From: Rosa chinensis
Taxonomy: Eukaryota > Streptophyta > Magnoliopsida > Rosales > Rosaceae
DNA: 64,000 bases
Assembly: GCF_002994745.2 (NCBI RefSeq)
Contig: NC_037091.1
Location: 14,322,501 to 14,386,500 of the forward strand
Direction of reading: 5' to 3'
Shown here: piece by piece, positions 34,838-44,693 of the stretch
Position numbering within the stretch: position 1 is the first letter of the stretch
Layout: each line of letters opens with the position of its first letter
Translations under genes and position numbers: made by a program
The notes under the pieces: model-generated
Told to the model about the DNA's origin: nothing
What the model saw: only the letters and a program-made list of their open reading frames with translations
The model's database searches: none

Positions 34838-35347
34838 CGGCCGGAATTCTTTTGAGTTCAAAACTTGTTTGTACGACGGCAAGTAATGAATGTTTTTGAG
34901 TTTTTCATCAAAGGAAAAAAAAAATGAGTTTAACAGAGTTAAGACTAATGTTATGTAGAATACAGGTGGTGGGACAGAGTAGGGATAGAGTGACAAAATA
35001 GGGAGGCTAACAGGGCCCATCTCAGATGAACGTGAAGATAGAGCAGAGTCCTTGTTTATTAAAAGGGAGGATTCTGGATCACATCACATGCTTGCCAACT
35101 TAATTTGCGGGGACTTTGATACTTGATGCCTGTATTATCGTTGGTAAGTTTGTAAATTCACGCTATCGGGGATCTCAATGCTCAATTAAAACATCTTTTT
35201 GTTTAGTAAACGTGGAATTCGTATCATGTATTCACTTGTTGGCAAGTTGGTAATGTGAATCCGGCATCTAATCCATCTATTGGGGATCTCAATATTCAAT
35301 TAAAGCATCCAAAAGTTCAGTAAACGTGAACGTGGAACCAGACATAA
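34838..35347. other. Non-coding spacer
   Basis: No gene seen. Contains imperfect local repeats around 'ggggatctcaat' (35168 and 35281). Confidence 0.45.
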
Positions 35348-35357
35348 AACTGAAATT

Positions 35358-36900
35358 GATTAAATTATGTTTAGTCTCTATACTATGACCATTTTTTCGT
35401 TTCAGTCCCTGACATTCTTAATTAATCTGAAAAGTCCCTAACGTCAAAATTTCCGTCTGATTGGTCCCTCCCGCGTCAAATTAGGAGTTGGCCTTAAGTG
35501 AAATGTCCAATATACTCATCTGTTATTTCTTTTTCTCATTTTTTTTTCTTTTTCCTTTTTAATTTCTTTTTTTCCTTTTTTTCTTTTTTCTTTTTTCTTT
35601 TTTCTTTTTCTTTTTCTTTTTCTTTTTTAATTTCTTTTTTGTTTTTTTATTTTTCATTTTTCCTTTTTCATTTCTTTTTTTTTCTTTTTTCTTTTTTCTT
35701 TTTCCTTTTTAATGACCATCGTATCCTGCTGCATCAGTAGCGCCACTTCGGCGAACCAATCAAGATCGACCCGAAACCCCAATTCTTGTTCTCCACGCCC
35801 GCGGCCCTTTTTTTTTCTTTTTTCTTTTTCCTTTTTAATTTCTTTTTTCCTTTTCCTTTTTTTATTTTTCATTTTTCCTTTTTAATTTTTTTTTCCTTTT
35901 TTCTTTTTTCTTTTTTTCATTTTTAATGACCATTGTATCCTGCTGCATCAGTAGCGCCACGTCGGCGAACCAATCCAGATCGACCCGAAACCCCAATTAT
36001 TGTTCTCCACGCCGGCTTTTCTTTTCCATCACTATTCTTCTTCTTCACTTTTGGTTTTGGTCAACTTGGCCATCAAAAACCATAATTTCAACCAGACCCA
36101 AAATCCAAATCACCATTTTGAGCAAGACCAAAAAACCTCAGGGTCTGAAAAAATGGTAGATTTCAGTGAAAAATTTCCAAATTGAGGCTTGATGTGGAGA
36201 GAGAAAGTGAGATTTGAGTGGGAGAGAGAAAAGTAGGCTGTGAAAACAAGAGGGGAGTGGTTTAGCGGCGAATTTCCTAGCTAATTGGGATCTGCTTGTG
36301 TTTGGGAGATGGCGTCGGTGACGATGGAGGCGAGGGTGGATCCCAACAGAGGGAGATGGCTTCAGAGAAGGTGAAGAAGTGATTGATCAGCTCCTAGCCT
36401 CTTGCTTTTGCTCGATGTCCATCTCTGCACCGCCAAAGGTAGGTCTTTGCTGGGTTTGGTTTCAATTTGGGGAGAGAAACAGATGGGTTGTGGAGTTTGA
36501 TCGGAATGAGATTGGTGGGTTGAGGAAGGAGAAAGTAGGCAAAACAAAAAGAAAAAAAAAGGAAAATAAGAAATTAAAAAGGAACAAGAAAAAAAGAAGA
36601 AAAAGAAAAAAAGAAATTAAAAAGAAAAAAAGGAAAAAAAAATTAAAAAGGAACAAGAAAAAAAGAAGAAAAAGAAAAAAAGGAAAAAAAGAAATTAAAA
36701 AGGAAAAAGGAAAAAAAAGGAGAAAAAGAAATAACAGAGGGGTATATTGGACATTTCACCTAAGGCCAACTCCTAATTTGATGTGGGAGGGACCAATTAG
36801 ACGGAAATTTTGACGTTAGGGACTTTTCAGATTAATTGAGAATGTCAGGGACTGAAACGAAAAAAAGGTCATAGTACAGGGACTAAACATAATTTAATCC
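35358..36900. mobile_element. Long-TIR MULE-like element, 1543 bp, with 10-bp target duplication
   Basis: Ends are inverted: GATTAAATTATGTTTAG at 35358 and CTAAACATAATTTAATCC at 36900. The inverted similarity continues for at least ~170 bp (through 'gtccctgacattct', 'ggagttggcctta', 'gaaatgtccaatata') and further through a pyrimidine-rich arm (35520-35710) facing a purine-rich arm (36540-36735). A 10-bp direct repeat aactgaaatt flanks it (35348-35357 and 36901-36910). Long terminal inverted repeats plus 9-10-bp duplications are typical of Mutator-like elements. The middle has a tandem duplication of a ~95-bp GC-rich module (35707-35808 and 35923-36018). Low-complexity frames rich in Phe/Ser or Lys/Arg are not genes. 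No transposase. Confidence 0.9.
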
Positions 36901-36910
36901 AACTGAAATT

Positions 36911-37185
36911 AACATCTGTTGTTAAGTTAACTAACTGAACGCGCCTCATGAGCCAAAGATAAAAAAAAAAACAGAGCTCGAGAATTTGTCTCTCCCGGTA
37001 GAGCGTAGTTGGAAAATCCGTTGTTATGTCTCTGTCCGGGAGGGGATTTTAGTTGTTTTGGAGTGCATGAGTTTTTGCTTCCATTCCGGTGTTTGTTTGC
37101 CGTTGTGGGTTGGTGATGGTGTAGAAGGAGGACAAAAGTGACTCGGGTTGCAGATCCATCTTCCCCAGAAAGGGATGGTCCACAT
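36911..37185. other. Spacer before tandem array
   Basis: No gene recognised; likely part of the same repeat family as the array that follows. Confidence 0.35.
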
Positions 37186-37546
37186 CGGGTTGTCTTTGAG
37201 AGAATTTCTTAACTAGATCGAGCTGCTTCTCCTTCGACCTATTTCTTAATTAGAAACTCATTCCAATATTTTACACCTACACAACATTCATGCATTCTTC
37301 ATCTTAATTTTCTCTAAAACAAACTAAATACATACATGGCAAATGCCTTACAAGTAAATTTCTATGGTGCCACTTCCTCTATTTTCCCTAAATCAGTCCT
37401 ATTCATTTTTATTTTTTTTTGGGTTTTTTTTCTTGCCCACCCCAAGCCATTATGGCCACTTTGCACTTATTGGCTCATCGACGGACGACGACATATAAAT
37501 ATGAAGGAACTGCAGCCTTTTATGTTCTCTTTATCTATATTATGCC

Positions 37547-38426
37547 CAGGGGTGGACCGACATAGAAGGCTGTATGGGCTTGAGCCTAGACAAGATTTTG
37601 GGCTAAAAACCCTTAGGTATATATATATATCTCCCATACCCAACCCAAAGAAAAAAAAAAAAAAAATTTGGATAACAGCTGCTCCTCACGACCTCACCGC
37701 TCGCAGTCGCAGACTCACAGTCACTAAGTCACAGCAGGTCTGCCGTCTGCACTCAGCAACTCACACCTTTCTCCTTCCCGGCTTCCCGTAAACGAGGTAT
37801 GAAGCTCTATGCCTCTATCGTATCGATCTCCCCTGTTTCGAATTTTTGATCATCTTAACATCTCTGATTCTCTGTGTCTGTTCTTCTCGTGCTTTGTTTT
37901 CCCAGATTCCCAGATCTGAGATCTCCTCTCGCAGTCAGTCGGCCCAGATCAAGAGCCTTGCCGTCCGCCGTCGCCGATTGTGTTTGCTGCGGACACCGTG
38001 CTTCCTCCTCGACCAAATCAACTCCGTGAACCCCCAATTTCAACCTCGATTCAGCTTCACTTCTCTGACCTCCGAATTCTGTCGCTTCATTTGCTTGATC
38101 GCACTTCGGATTCAGCTCCGGCAGTAATTCAAGTCTGCTATGCCTATATCTGTGTATGTATGTATCTGGGTTTGTATCACTTGACATTTTTTTGTGAATT
38201 TTTTTTTTTTGGGTGCTGGTTTGTGTTTTTCACTGCTTATTTGTATATTTGTATAATTGCATTTCAACTATTTTTAGTTAGAAACTTAGAATTACTGACT
38301 GAATGCAGAATGACTGATTGTGCACTTCTATAATTAGCCTCCCACTGGGTTCCAAACCTCAAAAAAAAAAAATTGTGCACTTCTATAATTAGCCTAGATA
38401 ACATTTGAATCCTGGATCCGCTCCTG
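37547..38426. mobile_element. Non-autonomous hAT element, 880 bp, 8-bp target duplication
   Basis: Flanked by attatgcc on both sides (37539-37546 and 38427-38434). Termini CAGGGGTGGACC and, as reverse complement of the right end, CAGGAGCGGATCC, fit the plant hAT CAGGGGYGGA consensus. The interior contains a GC-richer stretch (37680-38130) with no recognisable transposase; it could be captured host sequence. A 31-bp retroposed stub lies at 38341-38371. It interrupts only the first unit of the tandem array, so it entered after the array formed. Confidence 0.88.
38341..38371 (+). mobile_element. 31-bp LINE 3'-end stub with 24-bp target duplication
   Basis: cccactgggttccaaacctc plus about 11 A is flanked by a perfect 24-bp repeat (38317-38340 and 38372-38395, starting attgtgcacttctata). 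Its text matches the 3' end of the LINE at 47228-47245 (gctgggttccaaaccccttc before poly-A). It is therefore an extremely 5'-truncated LINE insertion, nested in the hAT element. Confidence 0.85.
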
Positions 38427-40025
38427 ATTATGCCTATTGAATTTGGATTGATGTTGGCAAGTCCAGTTACAACTTACAAGAGAGGGATACGTGCAAAAGA
38501 TTCTCTGATGCCTAACTCAATGAAATTTTAAGTTGTAATAAGTGGAGTTGGGCTTGATTGCTTACCCAGATTGTTCACCTTACCAAGTACTTATATGTGA
38601 GTTTGAGCAAATATATTAGTTAGTGCGTGTGCGCAACTTCCACAATTCAGGCGTTAGTGGGTGTTGCTATAGATTCAGTCAAGCCGACCGATTCTGTCTT
38701 ATCCAAATCCACCTCAGAGAGTCAAGTTTCTCAAATAGATTCCGCCTCCCTCTGGACCCATTTTTTGACTAAACCTGATTCAACTTTGTCAGACCCTCCT
38801 CGAGGGGATTTCACCTTAACCTATCCAATTCTTCCTTAGAAAGATTAACTCTAAATAAATTTGTCCTCGAGAGAATTTCTTAACTAGATCGAGCTGCTTC
38901 TCCTTCGACCCATTTCTTAATTAGAAACTCATTTCAATATTTTACATCTACACATCATTCATGTATTATTCATCTTAATTTTCTCTAAACAAACTAAAAA
39001 CGTACATGACAAATGGCTTACAAGTAAATACCTATGGTGCCACTTCCCCTCTTTTCTACCTAAAATTTTCGGGATTTTTCTTAGCCATCACAAGCCCTTA
39101 TGACCACTTTGCACTTATTGGCCTCATCAATGGACGACGACATATGTATATGAAGGAACTGCCGCCTTTTATGTTCTCTTTATGCCTGTAACTATGGTGT
39201 GGAAAAAGTTTGGTAGAAGATCTCCTCACATACTCTGCTGACTGGCCTGGAGTAAGAGTGAAGGCTTCTTAGTCAAGAGGTTATTACTAGTTATGCCTTT
39301 TCAATTTGGATTGATATTGGCAAGTATAGTTAGAAGAGGGGGATACGCGCAAAAGATTCTCTGATGCCTAACTCAATGAGATTTTAAGTTGTAATAAGTA
39401 GAGTTGGGCTTGATTGCTTGCCCAGATTGTTCAGCTTTCTAAGTATTTATATGTGAGCTTGTGCGGATATATTGGCTAGTGCGCGTGTGCAACTTTTACA
39501 ATTCAGGCGTTAGTAGGTCCTTAAGGCCAATCTTAAGATGATGTGGGGGAGGGTTTCCCGCTTGCTACGGATTAAGTCAAGCCGACCGATTCCGTCTTAT
39601 CTAAATCCACCTCAAAGAGTTTTCGCCTCGACAAGTTTCTCAAATAGGTTGGGCTGCCTCCTTCTCGACCCATTTTTTAACTAAACCCGATTCGACCTTG
39701 TCTAGATCCGTCTCGGGAGAATTTCACCTCGATCTATCCAATTCTTCCTTAGCCAGATTATCTTTGAATAGATTTGTCCTTGAGAGAATTTCTTAACTAG
39801 ATCGAGCTGCTTCTCCTTTGAACCATTTCTTAATTAGAAACGCATTCCAATATTTTACACCTACACAACATTCTTGCATTCTTCATCTTAATTTTCCCTA
39901 AAACAAACTAAATACATATATGACAAATGCCTTACAAGTAAATTTCTATGGTGCCACTTCCCCTCTTTTCTGAGTAAATCAGACCTATTCGATTTTTTGG
40001 GTTTCGGATTTTTTCTTGCCCACCT

Positions 40026-40659
40026 CAGGGCTAATGTTATGACTATATTGAGTTCCTATGTCTATTTAGCTAAGACTCAAAGAAAGTGACTCAAAATATT
40101 TTGAGACGTACATATGCCCATCGGTTCTTCCTTATGTATTCCTAGCTCCAAAATTGTATCCACGATCAGAACCAACATAAGTATTATGATTATCATTAGC
40201 ATATTGGTTGTAGTGTCATGATTTGCCACTCCCTCTATCATTTTCATAATTCACCTCACGATTAGTATAGTCATAACTATTGTCGGTGACTACTTATTGT
40301 AGTCACTATTTATTGTCGATGACAAACAAAATTTCGAGATAATTTTGGTGCGAATTTTATATATATGCTATATATGTGTAGATATTTAGGAAATTAAAAA
40401 TATCGTACAATTTAATGAAAAATTTCAGAAAATTTCAGAAAACTCCTCACAAAAATGACATAGCATATAAATTTCATATAAGTATTTTAGAATTACGAAA
40501 ATTTCAGCTGTTTCAGATAAATTTCAATCCTTGTTAGAAAGTGAAAATAGTCCATGTTAGCTAGCAGACCAAGAAAAACCAAATTAAAACGATCGAAGTT
40601 ACGATTACATCCACTCTCTCAGCCGCTACGGAATTGAAAACTGCATAACAGAACAGAAC
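40026..40659. promoter_or_regulatory. Upstream region of the decarboxylase gene
   Basis: About 630 bases between the truncated array and the start codon. AT-rich; pyrimidine-rich leader-like sequence is seen around the first exon. No single regulatory site can be assigned with confidence. Confidence 0.35.
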
Positions 40660-43653
40660 ATGTTCAGTGTTTCTGTGTTCTCAGCTTCCTCAGACCTCGT
40701 AAGTTTCTTCTGACTCTCTCTTTCTTTCTCTCCCTCCACTGTTGGGTCTGTGTTACTTATCCACTGCGTTATTTTTGCAGAGTTTTCATTTGGGTTTTAG
40801 AAATAACTGGACTTGTGGAAGACCAAGCGCTTCTCTCTCTCAGGTTTGTATAGGTTTCAATGCCCATGTTTCCCATTTCTACATTGTTAACTTACTTTCT
40901 GGTTTCGTAGGTGAATTAATCTGAAATGAAAAGAATCCAGTTTGAAATTTTGAACTTTCTGTACATTCTGCTGTCATTATTTTTGCTGTCCTGGGTTTCT
41001 GGTTTTCCATCTTTGTAGTTGTGTATGAGAATCGTCCTTTTTTTTTAAGGATGAATTGAAAGTGTTGATTTCATATTTTTAGCAATGAGACTGGACTTTT
41101 CTATAAATATCTTGAAATTGGGGAATTATTTATCAAAAGAGCATATCCATGGCAGAGAAATTGGAGAAAGCAAGATACACCTAGTTTTGAAGTTGGAGAT
41201 TTTATATCCTAAATGGAAATGATTGCATTAGTTGGATTAGCTATGATAGGACTTATGATTGATGAAAGGTTTAAGCCATTGGACTTATAGAAAGCTGTAT
41301 TCTTGTGTGCTTCTTGTGAATATGTTAGCTGCCCATTTTGGTTTTAGGCTTTGGGAGCTGGACGCATATTTTATTCTTTCTATACCATACTTCAGTTTGG
41401 TATATTTATCCTCAATACATACTGGTCGCTTGTTTATTTTTCACAAATGAGAATGAAATTGGAGCGGATGAATCAGAGTTATGAGTAGTAATGTAGGAGA
41501 CAAAATCTTGTGCATGCCATCACTGTAACTTCAATATTGAATTCCGAGAGTTTGCTCCCATGACACTGGAGTGTGCCATCAGACTTCAGGAAGCATAGGT
41601 CCTAATGTTCCTTCCGACTTGGTTTCTCATATATAACTATTGGGTTCCACTGCTGCATTACGTTGGACCATCTGGCATTATCAGTGTTTGCCCCTCTCAA
41701 CTGGGGAAGAGAGTATCCTCATCTTTGAAAAACATGTCAGATTCGATTGTTGTATAAATTTAAATCAAAGAGTGTATGCATTAGTCATTTTGAAGTTGCT
41801 GCATTGGTTTTTCCTTTTAGGAATTAAGATATCTACAATTTTGCATCTGTTAACTCCAAATTTCCTTGCAGGAAAGTAGCAATTTAGAGCCTAGAAAGAA
41901 GGAAGTGACGGCCAGGTCTGCCACCAAGGATAAGATCTTACTTTCTAGCTCTCCGACGACTTCTCAGCAACAGAACGCCACTCCACTTGTTACTGCCTTG
42001 AAGGCTTCAGCTGAACAAAATGCTGCTACCTTTCACTTTCCTGGGCACAACAGAGGTCGAGCTGCACCAGATTCTATAACTGAACTTATTGGTCTAAACC
42101 CTTTTCTTCATGACTTACCTGAGCTTCCTGAACTTGACAGCCTCTTTTCTCCGGAAGGGCCAATTTTAGATGCACAACAACAGGCAGCCAAACTCTTTGG
42201 CTCATTGGAGACATGGTTCCTTGTAGGAGGTACGACATGTGGAATTCAAGCAGCCATTATGGCTACTTGTTCCCCTGGAGATATTTTAGTTCTCCCTCGG
42301 AATTCCCATATATCAGCTGTATCTGCTTTAATATTGTCTGGTGCAGTACCCAAGTACATTATCCCTGATTATAATTTTGACTGGGACATTGCTGTCGGGG
42401 TCACTCCATCACAGGCACGTCTGCTATAATGACAGTTACGATTGTTACTTTCAAATGACTACTTTGTTACCTCTCAAACCAGTTTATCACTTAAGAAGAT
42501 TAGATAATTTATTGTTCAATTGAATCATGATAGTTGGTAAAGCACAATAAATTTTTTAGGATGTTCTATTTCCAGCTTTATTTCCTGTTTGCTGTTATAT
42601 GTTTTAATGACTTAAAATTGGCTGTAATAGGTGGAGACGGCTATCAAGGAAGTGAAGAAAGAAGGGCAAAAGGCAGCCGCTGTTTTCATCACTTCCCCAA
42701 CATATCATGGTATATGCAGCAACTTGAGCGAGATAACCCAATTGTGCCATTCTCATGGGATTCCTGTAATTGTTGATGAGGCCCATGGGGCACATTTGGG
42801 ATTTCATCCCCATATGCCGAATTCAGCCATGCAGCAAGGTGCTGATATAGCTGTCCAATCCACTCACAAGGTTCTTTGCTCTCTCACACAATCATCGATG
42901 TTGCACTTGTCAGGTAAACTTGTAGATAGAGAAAAGATTTCTAGATGCCTTCAAACACTTCAAAGCACTAGTCCTAGTTATCTTCTTTTGGCATCATTAG
43001 ATGCTGCTAGAGCTCAAATTAGTGAAGATCCTGAAACTATTTTTGAAAGAGCATTGCAACTGGCTATTGAAGCTAGGAATATGTTGAGAAAGACTAGAGG
43101 TATTTCAGTGCTTGATGTTTCAAGCTTCCCTAAGTTCCCTGCAATTGATCCTTTGCGGCTTACTATAGGATTTCGACAGCTTGGCTTGTCTGGTTATGAA
43201 GCTGATGAAATTCTGTATGAGGATCATGATATCATTTGTGAACTTGTTGAGACCCAATGCATTACTTTTGTAATTACCCTTGGAACTTGCAGAGAGCATG
43301 TTCAGAAGCTTGTATCAGGCATAAAGCATCTAGCAGCCACTTCTGCATCGACTTGTGCTGATAAAAGGAAGGTGGACGGCGATAAGCTTGCACTGTTTGC
43401 AGATATTAAAACTAGCTTGATTCCTAGAGATGCATTTTTTAGTGGTAAAAGGAGAGTGAGTATCGAAAAGAGCTTGGGTAAAGTTTGTGGGGAGCTTATA
43501 TGTCCATATCCACCTGGGATTCCAGTATTGATTCCTGGGGAGATTATCACAAAAAAAGCTTTGGATTATCTGCTACATGTTAGAAGCAAGGGCGCTGTCA
43601 TCACTGGAGCTTCTGATTCCCAACTTTCTTCCATAATTGTCTGCAACAAGTAA
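40660..43653 (+). CDS. Orn/Lys/Arg decarboxylase-family PLP protein, probably plastid
   Basis: A fold-type I PLP enzyme of the bacterial-like Orn/Lys/Arg decarboxylase family, predicted 555 aa. Exons 40660-40698, 40781-40843, 41872-42414 and 42631-43653 join in phase 0. The first ~50 residues are Ser-rich and poor in acidic residues (MFSVSVFSASSDLSFHLGFR), like a chloroplast transit peptide. The catalytic domain carries FPGHNRG (90-96), VGGTTCG (152-158), DEAHGAH (264-270) and the PLP-binding Lys in STHK (K295). The C-terminal decarboxylase domain follows (about 390-540). Intron 3 (42415-42630) seems to start with GC (CAG|GCACGT) and ends AG; a GT start 4 bases later would break the frame. 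The substrate (arginine, lysine or ornithine) cannot be told. A truncated relative lies at 9405-9794. Confidence 0.9.
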
Positions 43654-44052
43654 TGCTTCCAATGGAGAAAGTGTAACTAAATGTCAAATTTTTCTGCTTC
43701 AAAGGAGCAGCAGTTGCACATGAAATAGATAAATGTACAGGCTTACGAACCACAACCAATTTATTCAAGAGGAAAAAATTTTGTTAGAAACCAACATTAG
43801 CATTCAGATGCTATTGATGTTATCAAAAAACATTCAGATTTTATTGAATGATTCGAGTTTTGAGTTTGGTCTCATCTCCCAGGTATTTGGTCTTAGTGTT
43901 CTTTTCAGCTAATTTTTTTGGGTGGACCTTTTCTAGTTAAAAGATTGAAATTTCTTTTTCTTTTTTCCTACAAGGGATGAGAATAACTTTCTTATGTGTG
44001 TATAACTTTTGCAATAGAGTGATTCTATTTAGTGGAAATTCTACGAAACATC
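43654..44052. other. 3' flank of the decarboxylase gene
   Basis: Presumed 3' UTR and spacer; no further gene. Confidence 0.5.
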
Positions 44053-44228
44053 AATGTTCCGATACATCAAGTAGACTAATTCAATTCAGATGTTGACCGG
44101 CTCCAATTATTAGTAGACTAATATCAGACTATTCTATTTCTATATCGAACTAACCTATCTTTGTATGGAACCAAGTCTATTTCTGTATCCAACCAAATCT
44201 ACTTGATAATTTGATATATCAGTACATT
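44053..44228. mobile_element. Possible small MITE
   Basis: Imperfect inverted ends: AATGTTCCGATACATCAAGTAGA on the left, and AATGTACTGATATATCAA (reverse complement) on the right, with 'atcaagtaga' on both arms. No clear target duplication. Confidence 0.45.
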
Positions 44229-44229
44229 A

Positions 44230-44638
44230 GGGTGTGTTTGGATGATAAAATTATGAAATCCGTAGGAATTTATAAATGATGGAATCTTTAACTCCATCAA
44301 TCTAAAATTCCATTAATTGCAATTTCTATAATTTGGTTGTATCTATTTAGGATTTGAAATGTGTAATAAATTAAGAAAGTTTAAAACAAATAAAAAAATA
44401 AAATAGAAAAAAACCTTGTTTTGGAAATGAAAATTGAATACTGCAAAGAAATTTGTAAATGACATTTATTTTGGTAGAAATTGAAATGAAGAATTTAAAT
44501 AATGAATTCCTTGGTTTTCTTCAGCTGAGAAATTTAAATTTTCCAATCTAATAATGTTGGAGGAATTGGCTTTGAGGAATTATGAAATCCTTATTTTCAA
44601 TTAACTTCTATCATTTTTTCCCTCATCCAAACACACTC
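44230..44638. mobile_element. MITE with GTGTGTTTGGATGA termini
   Basis: Left end GGGTGTGTTTGGATGA, right end TCATCCAAACACACTC, a 409-bp AT-rich interior without coding capacity. The flanks TTA and ATA are not a clean duplication. GGGTGTGTTTGGATG ends are common in plant MITEs. Confidence 0.7.
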
Positions 44639-44693
44639 ATAGAACTTTCTATAATTTACGGCGGTTACAAATTGAATTTTGAACTTTCTATAA

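Larger units (their letters stand above)
37186..40025 (+). repeat. Tandem array of 0.8-0.9 kb units (about 2.3 copies)
   Basis: The motif 'gagagaatttcttaactaga', followed by 'tcgagctgcttctcc', restarts at about 37198, 38870 and 39783. Unit A is 37186-38860 and is interrupted by a hAT element at 37547-38426; unit B is about 38861-39774; unit C is 39775-40025 and stops early. Shared later landmarks are 'cttacaagtaaat', 'ggtgccacttcc', 'ccactttgcacttattgg', 'ggacgacgacatat', 'gcaaaagattctctgatgcc' and 'aagccgaccgatt'. Open frames are short and not conserved between units, so the array is probably non-coding. Confidence 0.82.

Noticed and set aside
35498..35740. Phe/Ser-rich and Lys-rich frames (also 36379-36813)
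   Set aside because: Translations of polypyrimidine and polypurine arms of the long-TIR MULE.
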